Positions 57,273 through 64,000 of a stretch of 64,000 nucleotides of DNA are shown here, one piece after another (the stretch's first letter is position 1; each line of letters starts with the position of its first letter). Both the position numbers and the translations under genes were made by a program. The stretch lies in assembly GCA_963765265.1 (NCBI GenBank), contig CAVXVN010000005.1, positions 62,001 through 126,000 of the forward strand. The letters run 5' to 3'. The notes beneath the pieces were generated by a model. The model saw only the letters and a list, made by a program, of their open reading frames with translations. It ran no database searches and was not told the DNA's origin. Origin of the DNA: Bacillus_BD sp963765265. GTDB taxonomy: Bacteria > Bacillota > Bacilli > Bacillales > Cytobacillaceae.

Positions 57273-58460
57273 ATGAGCCGCTTATTTATGTTTGAAAAGC
57301 CATTAGGAATGAGAGATACATTACCGGATTTATTTGAAACGAAACATAAAACCCGTACATTAATCGGGGATGAAATTAAAAAATGGGGCTATCAGTTTAT
57401 TGAGACACCTGCACTTGAATATTACGAAACAGTTGGAGTGGCTTCAGCCATTTTAGATCAGCAATTGTTCAAGTTGTTGGACCAACAAGGTCATACCCTC
57501 GTGTTAAGACCGGATATGACGTCTCCCATTGCACGGGTTGCGGCTTCAAAGTTGTTACAAGAGGATATGCCCATTCGATTGGCTTACTCTGCCAATGTGT
57601 ATCGCTCACAACAAAGGGAAGGCGGACGTCCAGCAGAGTTTGAACAAATTGGCGTTGAATGTATTGGCGATTCTACCATCAGCGCAGATAGTGAAGGAAT
57701 TGCACTCTTGATCCATTCGTTACATGAAACGGGATTAGAAAGTTTTCAGTTATCTGTTGGTCATATCGGGTTTGTAAAGGAATTTTTTATTGATATATTA
57801 GGAACAGAAGAACGCGTAAATGCTTTGACAACCTTTTTATATGAAAAAAATTATGTCGGATATAGAGAACATGTAAAGCAACTTACCTTGTCATCGATTG
57901 ATAAACAGCGTCTTTTAGATTTTCTTTCATTAAGAGGCGGCGAAGAGGTTATTGAAGCTGCATCACGTCTACTTGAAAATGATAAAGGGAAAAAGGCCTT
58001 AGCTGAGTTGAAACAACTGTGGGAAACTCTTTCTGACTATGGTGAGTCCGGAAAAAGAGTGAAGTTTGATCTTACGCTTGTGAGTCATATGACCTACTAC
58101 ACAGGAATTGTATTTGAAGTCTATGCGGACCACGTTGGATTTCCGATTGCAAGCGGTGGAAGATATGACCTGCTTCTACAGAAATTTGGGAAAGAAGCTG
58201 GGGCGACTGGATTTGCGATTCGCCTTGATCGTTTACTTGAAGCGCTAGGAAAAATAGAAAGCAGAGAGCCTGTTCAATGTATCATATTCAGTGCAGAACG
58301 CCGAAAAGAAGCCTTCCTCTTGGCAGCGGAAAAACGCAAAGAAGGAATCAAGGTTGTCTTACAGGATATCAATGGCGTAAATAATTTGGATGCTTGTTCG
58401 GAATTGTATGAATCTGTGGCCCTATTGGTCGGAAAAGCAGGAAAGGAGTCATCCCAATGA
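57273..58460 (+). CDS. hisZ: ATP phosphoribosyltransferase regulatory subunit HisZ
   Basis: A 395-residue HisRS-like protein that activates short-form HisG and carries histidine feedback. It has class II synthetase-like motifs LVLRPDMTSPIARV and QQREGGRPAEFEQIG and a C-terminal regulatory region, but is not a tRNA synthetase. ATG 57273 after AATGGGGTG. It is first in hisZGDBHAFI, the standard Bacillus operon. Overlaps hisG by 4 bp. Confidence 0.96.
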   Translation: MSRLFMFEKPLGMRDTLPDLFETKHKTRTLIGDEIKKWGYQFIETPALEYYETVGVASAILDQQLFKLLDQQGHTLVLRPDMTSPIARVAASKLLQEDMPIRLAYSANVYRSQQREGGRPAEFEQIGVECIGDSTISADSEGIALLIHSLHETGLESFQLSVGHIGFVKEFFIDILGTEERVNALTTFLYEKNYVGYREHVKQLTLSSIDKQRLLDFLSLRGGEEVIEAASRLLENDKGKKALAELKQLWETLSDYGESGKRVKFDLTLVSHMTYYTGIVFEVYADHVGFPIASGGRYDLLLQKFGKEAGATGFAIRLDRLLEALGKIESREPVQCIIFSAERRKEAFLLAAEKRKEGIKVVLQDINGVNNLDACSELYESVALLVGKAGKESSQ

Positions 58461-59098
58461 AAGAGCCGTTAACGATTGCCATGCCAAAAGGACGTATTTT
58501 TGAGGAAGCAGCCTCCTTGCTTCGTGAAGCTGGCTTTAAGCTTCCGCCAGAATTTGATGATTCACGGAAATTAATTATTGATGTGGAAGAAGAGAATTTT
58601 CGCTTTATCCTTGCGAAGCCGATGGATGTACCGACCTATGTAGAGCATGGGGTAGCTGATCTAGGAATTGCCGGAAAAGATGTAATGCTTGAGGAAGATC
58701 GCGATGTTTATGAGCTTTTGGATTTAAATATTAGCAAATGTCATTTGGCTGTTGCGGGTCTCCCTAATACAAAAATGAATGATGTTGCACCGAAAATTGC
58801 GACGAAGTATCCGCATGTGGCAGCCGCTTATTTCCGCAAACAAGGAGAACAAGTGGAAATCATTAAACTAAACGGCTCCATTGAATTGGCCCCAATGATC
58901 GGATTGGCTGACCGAATTGTTGATATTGTATCAACAGGACGAACTCTAGTAGAAAATGGATTGGTTGAATATGAACATATTGTTGATATTACATCAAGAC
59001 TGATTGTCAACCCTGTCAGCTATCGAATGAAGGATGAACGAATCAGTGAACTCGTTGACCGAATCGCAGATGTGTTAAAGAAAGAAACAATCGTGTGA
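58457..59098 (+). CDS. hisG: ATP phosphoribosyltransferase catalytic subunit, short form
   Basis: A 213-residue short HisG (no C-terminal ACT domain) that catalyses the first step, ATP plus PRPP to phosphoribosyl-ATP. The signature near MIGLADRIVDIVSTGRTLVE is present; MPKGRI at the start and AGKDVMLEE are typical. It depends on HisZ for activity, consistent with hisZ just upstream and overlapping. ATG 58457 follows AAAGGAG. Confidence 0.97.
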   Translation: MKEPLTIAMPKGRIFEEAASLLREAGFKLPPEFDDSRKLIIDVEEENFRFILAKPMDVPTYVEHGVADLGIAGKDVMLEEDRDVYELLDLNISKCHLAVAGLPNTKMNDVAPKIATKYPHVAAAYFRKQGEQVEIIKLNGSIELAPMIGLADRIVDIVSTGRTLVENGLVEYEHIVDITSRLIVNPVSYRMKDERISELVDRIADVLKKETIV

Positions 59099-59152
59099 TG
59101 GCTTTTTTAAAATAAAGATACGTATGACTCTATAGAAGTTAGGATGAGACTG

Positions 59153-60421
59153 ATGAAAATCATACAAGTGACTGAAGATATTTCGATAAAAAGATCGGTT
59201 GATAGCGGTACAGAAGAACAACGTGCCATTGTACAAGAGATCATTGCCACCGTTAAGGATGGTGGTGATCAAGCCCTGATCGCTTATACAGAAAAATTTG
59301 ATCGGGTTCAACTTGCCTCCTTAACAGTGACTGAAGCTGAAATTGAAGAAGCTTACAAACAAGTGTCAGAAGAAATGGTTAGCATTATTCAAGAAGCAGC
59401 TGCCAATATTCGTACTTTTCATGAAAAGCAACGACGTAATTCGTGGATGACGACGGAACAAAATGGAACGATTTTAGGGCAAAAGGTCACACCGCTTGAT
59501 TCTGTTGGCGTTTATGTACCAGGAGGAACAGCGGCTTATCCTTCTTCCGTTTTAATGAATGTGGTTCCAGCCCAAGTGGCAGGGGTTGATCGCATTGTGA
59601 TGGTATCTCCACCAGGTGAAAATGGGAAGTTACCAGCAGGCGTCCTTGTTGCGGCAAAAGAAGCTGGCGTAAAGGAAATGTATAAAGTAGGTGGAGCCCA
59701 AGCAGTTGCGGCACTTGCCTATGGGACGGAATCGATTTCTGCCGTTGATAAAATTGTTGGACCAGGAAATATTTTTGTGGCATTGGCGAAACGAGAAGTG
59801 TTTGGCGACGTGGACATCGATATGATCGCAGGCCCAAGTGAAATTGCGATTCTCGCGGATGAAACAGCGAAGCCAAATGAATTGGCAGCAGATTTGCTTT
59901 CACAAGCTGAACATGACGCGCGGGCATGCAGCGTGTTAGTAACCACTTCGAGAGAATTAGCTGAAGCGGTATCGGCTGAAGTGGATCGACAACTTGAAAC
60001 CTTACCGCGTAAAAGCATTGCAGAGCAATCGATTGCCGATTATGGGGCGATTTATGTAACAGAAACAGTGGATGAAGCGATTGAAACGGTTAATCGACTA
60101 GCGCCTGAACATCTTGAAATCATGATGGAGAATCCGATGGAAAAAGTCGGTCAAATTCGTCATGCAGGGGCTATTTTTGTAGGCCGGTACAGTGCAGAAC
60201 CTGTTGGCGATTACTTTGCGGGTCCAAACCACGTACTGCCAACCAATGGTACAGCACGTTTTTCTAGCCCGTTAAATATCGATGATTTTCAAAAGAAATC
60301 AAGTATTATCATGTACAGTGAAAAGGCTTTTGCTGAAAATGGAGCGAAAATTGCTGCATTTGCTCGATTGGAAGGGCTTGAAGCACATGCAAGAGCGATT
60401 GAAGAACGAAATAAGCAGTAA
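59153..60421 (+). CDS. hisD: Histidinol dehydrogenase
   Basis: A 422-residue zinc enzyme that oxidises histidinol to histidine in two steps. GPSEIAILADE, LLSQAEHD and the Zn/catalytic His residues in PEHLEIM are present; GGTAAYPSSVLM is typical. ATG 59153 has AGGATGAG upstream; an in-frame ATG at 59144 overlaps that site. A 170-bp gap with short repeats separates it from hisB, an unusually long gap for this operon. Confidence 0.97.
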   Translation: MKIIQVTEDISIKRSVDSGTEEQRAIVQEIIATVKDGGDQALIAYTEKFDRVQLASLTVTEAEIEEAYKQVSEEMVSIIQEAAANIRTFHEKQRRNSWMTTEQNGTILGQKVTPLDSVGVYVPGGTAAYPSSVLMNVVPAQVAGVDRIVMVSPPGENGKLPAGVLVAAKEAGVKEMYKVGGAQAVAALAYGTESISAVDKIVGPGNIFVALAKREVFGDVDIDMIAGPSEIAILADETAKPNELAADLLSQAEHDARACSVLVTTSRELAEAVSAEVDRQLETLPRKSIAEQSIADYGAIYVTETVDEAIETVNRLAPEHLEIMMENPMEKVGQIRHAGAIFVGRYSAEPVGDYFAGPNHVLPTNGTARFSSPLNIDDFQKKSSIIMYSEKAFAENGAKIAAFARLEGLEAHARAIEERNKQ

Positions 60422-60464
60422 TCGGTCCTAGATTTTACCTATTAAAAAGGGATTGAGAGTAAGT

Positions 60465-60527
60465 AATTGCACCAAAAACGTATAATTGCACCAAGTCAAA
60501 TTGCACCACTTATAAATTAATTGCACA
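60465..60527 (+). repeat. AATTGCACCA repeats between hisD and hisB
   Basis: Four copies of AATTGCAC at 60465, 60484, 60499 and 60519 (first three followed by CA). They interrupt an operon that is otherwise overlapping or nearly so. A protein-binding array or an insertion is possible. Confidence 0.6.
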
Positions 60528-60593
60528 GATAATTACCATTAATATTGGTATCATGCCACATATACACGAGTAAAACAATAAGGAGATATGATC

Positions 60594-61181
60594 ATGACGA
60601 GAACGGCATCTATACAAAGAAAAACAAATGAAACGAATATTGAACTTGAGCTGAACATTGATGGATCCGGTGAATCTAAGTTAGAGACTGGCGTTCCCTT
60701 TTTAAATCATATGCTTGATTTGTTTGCCAAACATGGCCAATTTGATTTAACTGTGAATGCAAACGGAGATACGGACATTGATGACCATCATACAACAGAG
60801 GATATTGCCATTTGTCTTGGTTCTGTCTTAAAAGAAGCACTTGGTGATAAAAGGGGTATTAAGCGTTACGGCAATTCTTTCGTACCAATGGATGAAACCC
60901 TTGCACAAGTGGTCGTTGATTTAAGCAATCGTCCTCACTTAGAAATTCGTGCAGAGTTTCCAAGTCAAAAAGTAGGAACATTTGATACGGAGCTTGTTCA
61001 TGAGTTTCTTTGGAAATTGGCCCTAGAAGCAAGAATGAATCTTCATGTGATTGTTCATTATGGTCAGAATACACACCATATCATTGAAGCCATTTTTAAA
61101 GCAATGGCAAGAGCACTTGATGAAGCCACGACCATTGATCCACGTATAAAGGGCGTTCCGTCATCAAAGGGGATGTTATAA
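60594..61181 (+). CDS. hisB: Imidazoleglycerol-phosphate dehydratase
   Basis: A 195-residue monofunctional HisB that dehydrates imidazole glycerol phosphate. Metal-binding His clusters are FLNHMLDLFAKHG, DDHHTTEDIAICLG, LVHEFLWK and HYGQNTHHIIEAIFKAMARA. ATG 60594 (MTRTASIQRK) has better spacing to AAGGAGA than ATG 60588. hisH begins after 1 bp. Confidence 0.97.
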   Translation: MTRTASIQRKTNETNIELELNIDGSGESKLETGVPFLNHMLDLFAKHGQFDLTVNANGDTDIDDHHTTEDIAICLGSVLKEALGDKRGIKRYGNSFVPMDETLAQVVVDLSNRPHLEIRAEFPSQKVGTFDTELVHEFLWKLALEARMNLHVIVHYGQNTHHIIEAIFKAMARALDEATTIDPRIKGVPSSKGML

Positions 61182-61182
61182 A

Positions 61183-61815
61183 ATGATCGGTATCATCGAC
61201 TATGGAATGGGAAATTTATTCAGTGTCAGCCAGGCACTGGAACGCTTACAGGTGGATTATTTTATTTCTGAAAAAGAATCCGAACTTAAGAAAGCAGATG
61301 CACTGATCCTTCCAGGGGTCGGTGCGTTTAAGGATGCTATGGCTCGTTTGAATGAAACGGGACTTGCCAATATGATCCGAGATTATGTTGGGACAGGAAA
61401 GCCACTTCTTGGAATCTGTTTGGGGATGCAGCTATTGTTTGAAGAAAGTGAAGAGAACGGAATTCACACTGGACTTTCACTTTTACCAGGAAGAGTTGTT
61501 CGTTTTTCAGGTGAAACCGAGAATGGGGAATCCTATAAAGTTCCACATATGGGCTGGAATCGTCTTGAATGGGTAAATGCTTCACCGATCACGGCGAATC
61601 TTGAAGAAGATTATGCTTATTTTGTTCATTCTTATTACGTAGTGACCAATAATCCAGAAGATATCATTGCAAAAGCATCTTATTATGAGGACGTTCCGGC
61701 CGTAGTTGGAAAACAAAATGTGTTTGGGATGCAATTTCATCCAGAAAAAAGCAGTCAACTAGGTGTCGAGTTGTTACGAAATTTTACAAGGCTTGCATCA
61801 GGAAAGGGGGAGTAA
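61183..61815 (+). CDS. hisH: Imidazole glycerol phosphate synthase glutaminase HisH
   Basis: A 210-residue class I glutamine amidotransferase that supplies ammonia to HisF. Nucleophile Cys in LLGICLGMQLLFE (about 79) and the His/Glu pair in MQFHPEKSSQLG complete the triad. ATG 61183 follows GGGGATG, tightly coupled to hisB. Confidence 0.97.
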   Translation: MIGIIDYGMGNLFSVSQALERLQVDYFISEKESELKKADALILPGVGAFKDAMARLNETGLANMIRDYVGTGKPLLGICLGMQLLFEESEENGIHTGLSLLPGRVVRFSGETENGESYKVPHMGWNRLEWVNASPITANLEEDYAYFVHSYYVVTNNPEDIIAKASYYEDVPAVVGKQNVFGMQFHPEKSSQLGVELLRNFTRLASGKGE

Positions 61816-61818
61816 TGA

Positions 61819-62550
61819 ATGGCTTTTATCATCTATCCTGCCATTGATATGAGAGGCGGAAAATGTGTACGTTTGATTCAAGGGGACTATGATCAAGAAA
61901 CGGTTTATGGAGATTCGCCTTTCGATATGGCCAAAACCTTTAAAGAAGCGGGTGCACAGTGGATCCATATGGTCGATCTTGACGGAGCAAAGGATGGCAA
62001 GCGCGTGAACGATTCGTTTGTGATCCAAGCAGCTAAAGAGCTCAAGGTAAATGTACAAATTGGCGGAGGAATCCGGACGGAGCAAGATATTGTCCACTAT
62101 TTAGAAAATGATGTTGCAAGAGTCATTATTGGCAGCATTGCCATTTCGAATCCTGAGTTTGCTACAGAAATGGTTAAAAAATATGGCAACAAGATTGCGA
62201 TTGGCCTTGATGCGAAGAATGGATATGTCGCGACACATGGCTGGTTGAATACATCAGAAGTAAAGGCTGTTGAAGTCGGCAAGAGATTTGCGGATGCAGG
62301 CGCTGAGACCTTTATTTTCACCGATATTGCTACAGATGGCATGCTTTCAGGGCCAAATGTGGAGGCAGTCAAGTTAATGGCTGCGGAAACCGGCAAACAA
62401 GTGATTGCTTCTGGTGGTGTGAGTAGTTTAGCAGATTTAACTGGGTTAAAGGAATTTGAAGAGTCTGGTGTGAGTGGTGCGATTGTCGGAAAAGCCATTT
62501 ATGAAGGGCGATTCTCCGTTTCTGACGCCTTGAAAGTGGTGGGTGTATAA
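61819..62550 (+). CDS. hisA: ProFAR isomerase HisA
   Basis: A 243-residue TIM-barrel isomerase converting ProFAR to PRFAR. General-base Asp in YPAIDMRGGKCVRL and general-acid Asp near FTDIATDGMLSGPN; phosphate motifs IGGGIR and ASGGVSSL. ATG follows AAAGGGGGAG and the next gene overlaps by 1 bp. Confidence 0.97.
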   Translation: MAFIIYPAIDMRGGKCVRLIQGDYDQETVYGDSPFDMAKTFKEAGAQWIHMVDLDGAKDGKRVNDSFVIQAAKELKVNVQIGGGIRTEQDIVHYLENDVARVIIGSIAISNPEFATEMVKKYGNKIAIGLDAKNGYVATHGWLNTSEVKAVEVGKRFADAGAETFIFTDIATDGMLSGPNVEAVKLMAAETGKQVIASGGVSSLADLTGLKEFEESGVSGAIVGKAIYEGRFSVSDALKVVGV

Positions 62551-63308
62551 TGATAACGAAAAGAATCATTCCTTGTTTGGATGTAAAAGATGGACGAGTG
62601 GTAAAAGGAATTCAATTTGTTCAGCTTCGCGATGCAGGGGACCCGGTGGAATTGGCACGATTTTATGACGATCAAGGTGCAGATGAACTTGTCTTTCTAG
62701 ATATTTCCGCTTCCAATGAAGGACGAAAAACCATGGTCGATGTCGTAAGAGAGGTGGCATCTGAGCTCGCGATTCCATTTACAGTTGGCGGGGGAATTAA
62801 CTCGCTGGATGACATGAAACGGATGTTAAGAGCTGGAGCTGACAAGGTATCTTTAAATACGGCAGCGGTTAACCGACCGGAATTAATAACAGAAGGCTCG
62901 GATTTTTTTGGCGCTCAATGCATTGTTGTGGCCATTGATGCGAAATATGATGAGGAACTGGGTTCTTGGCGTGTTTATACGCACGGGGGGAGAACACCTG
63001 TCGATAAAGAAGTCATTTCGTGGGCAAAGGAAGCCGTCGAACGTGGTGCGGGTGAAATTTTGCTTACAAGCATGGATTCTGATGGAGAGAAAAAAGGTTT
63101 TGATCTTAAGTTAACGAGAGCAGTGAGTGAAGCTGTTTCGGTACCAGTGATTGCTTCCGGTGGAGCGGGAAATGCTGAACATTTTGAAGAAGCTTTTGTT
63201 GAAGGTAAAGCAGATGCCGCATTAGCCGCTTCGATTTTCCATTACAAAGAAACGTCCGTCCATGAGGTTAAATCGTATTTAAGGGAAAAAGGTGTGAACG
63301 TCCGATGA
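62550..63308 (+). CDS. hisF: Imidazole glycerol phosphate synthase cyclase HisF
   Basis: A 252-residue TIM barrel that uses ammonia from HisH to close the imidazole ring, releasing AICAR. Catalytic Asp in IIPCLDVKDGRVVKG and in LLTSMDSDGEKKG; phosphate motifs VGGGI and ASGGAG. Overlaps hisA and hisI by 1 and 4 bp. HisH and HisF form the synthase. Confidence 0.98.
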   Translation: MITKRIIPCLDVKDGRVVKGIQFVQLRDAGDPVELARFYDDQGADELVFLDISASNEGRKTMVDVVREVASELAIPFTVGGGINSLDDMKRMLRAGADKVSLNTAAVNRPELITEGSDFFGAQCIVVAIDAKYDEELGSWRVYTHGGRTPVDKEVISWAKEAVERGAGEILLTSMDSDGEKKGFDLKLTRAVSEAVSVPVIASGGAGNAEHFEEAFVEGKADAALAASIFHYKETSVHEVKSYLREKGVNVR

Positions 63309-63955
63309 ACATGGAAAAGGTTAGATTTGATGAAAAAGGATTAATCCCTGCCATTGTGCAAGATGCGACAACAAAAGAAGTGTTAACTTTGGCGTATATG
63401 AATCAGATCTCTTTGGAGAAATCGATTGAAACAAGAGAAACATGGTTTTATAGCCGTTCTCGCCAAGAATTATGGCATAAAGGAGCAACAAGTGGAAATA
63501 CACAGACGATTGTGGAGATGAAACTTGATTGTGATCAGGATGCTATTGTAGTATTAGTGAATCCAGCCGGACCTGCCTGTCATACAGGAGCGATCAGCTG
63601 TTTTTCGGAAAGTATTTTAAAGGAGGAAATAACAGTGAAAAACGAAGCAAGTCTAGCTGACTATCAAATTCTCATGGATTTAGAACAAATTATCGATCAG
63701 CGTGAAAAGGAACGTCCAGAAGGGGCTTATACGACATATTTATTTGAAGAGGGAGTCGACAAAATTCTTAAAAAGGTCGGTGAAGAAGCATCTGAAGTGA
63801 TCATTGCTGCAAAAAACCGTAACCAAGAAGAACTAAAATGGGAAGCTTCCGATCTCTTGTATCATTTATTTGTGCTTTTACGCGAACAAGGACTGCCATT
63901 CAAAGAAATCCTAAATGTCTTACAAGAAAGACATTTAAATAAAGAACAAAAATAA
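63305..63955 (+). CDS. hisI: Bifunctional PR-AMP cyclohydrolase / PR-ATP pyrophosphatase
   Basis: A 216-residue HisIE fusion catalysing steps 2 and 3. The N-terminal cyclohydrolase (about 1-105) has YMNQISLEKSIETRETWFYS, LDCDQDA and AGPACHTGAISCF with the Zn Cys/His. The C-terminal pyrophosphohydrolase (about 115-205) has LDLEQ..., EEGVDKILKKVGEEASEVI and EASDLLYHLFVLL. It closes the operon. ATG overlaps the hisF end. Confidence 0.97.
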   Translation: MNMEKVRFDEKGLIPAIVQDATTKEVLTLAYMNQISLEKSIETRETWFYSRSRQELWHKGATSGNTQTIVEMKLDCDQDAIVVLVNPAGPACHTGAISCFSESILKEEITVKNEASLADYQILMDLEQIIDQREKERPEGAYTTYLFEEGVDKILKKVGEEASEVIIAAKNRNQEELKWEASDLLYHLFVLLREQGLPFKEILNVLQERHLNKEQK

Positions 63956-63965
63956 GCTCATTACG

Positions 63966-63998
63966 GGTGCCTGACACCTGGGGGAAGACAATTGTCTT
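63966..63998. repeat. Palindromes after the his operon
   Basis: GGTG-CCTGA-CACC (63966-63978) is a Bacillaceae intergenic palindrome also seen in part near 45761. AAGACAATTGTCTT (63985-63998) is a perfect 14-bp palindrome at the window edge; it may be the start of a terminator that continues beyond the window. Confidence 0.5.
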
Positions 63999-64000
63999 TC

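Overview
The window is chromosomal DNA of a low-GC Firmicute of the family Bacillaceae. The gene order is the classical Bacillus one (fliD-fliS-fliT ... hpf-secA-prfB-cccB-ftsE-ftsX-ctpB-minJ, csbA-uvrB-uvrA, yvlB-yvlD-hprK-lgt-yvoD-ppaX-yvoF, hisZGDBHAFI). The 16S/23S/5S genes are of Bacillus type, and Shine-Dalgarno sites are strong, with frequent TTG and GTG starts. I cannot name the species from sequence alone.

Layout. 1-1140: end of the fliD-fliS-fliT flagellar operon, each gene broken by a frameshift. 1.5-12.3 kb: a block between fliT and hpf, which are neighbours in B. subtilis. It holds a short YvyF-like zinc-ribbon protein, a YitT membrane protein, a tyrosine recombinase, a complete rRNA operon behind three tandem promoters, five tRNA genes (Val, Ala, Thr, Gly, Arg) and a CynX/NimT-type MFS transporter. 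12.6-25.9 kb: hpf, secA (two frameshifts), prfB (with its normal programmed frameshift), cccB, ftsEX, a PcsB/EnvC-like murein hydrolase (about four frameshifts), ctpB and minJ. 26-45.4 kb: an accessory metal and osmolyte region. It carries feoA with a two-gene FeoB, a minus-strand copper cluster (copC, copD, multicopper oxidase, ZIP-family permease), a 52-bp tandem repeat array, an arsR-aquaporin-arsC operon, an OpuA glycine betaine transporter with fused permease and binding protein, two cation diffusion facilitators, CzrA, CopZ and a CorC-like protein. 45.4-57.1 kb: csbA-uvrBA, the sigma-W-type yvlB/yvlD pair, and hprK-lgt-yvoD-ppaX-yvoF. 57.2-64 kb: the complete histidine operon.

How the genes work together. 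Metal handling dominates the middle of the window: Fe(II) uptake, copper binding and oxidation, arsenate reduction with release through a channel, and Zn/Mn efflux under CzrA-type control. The two flanks are housekeeping: secretion, translation, cell division, DNA repair, lipoprotein maturation, carbon catabolite control and histidine synthesis.

Two things stand out. First, conserved genes are interrupted by single-base indels, mostly net +1: fliD, fliS, fliT, secA twice, the murein hydrolase about four times, and opuABC; tRNA-Ala lacks one base. Because secA is essential, residual sequencing error is the most economical explanation, so pseudogene calls here need care. Second, the intergenic regions hold structured repeats: a roughly 100-bp palindromic element with a tail in several copies, a related element before secA whose small hairpins covary in the stem, and the 52-bp array. 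No transposase, prophage or CRISPR array is visible.
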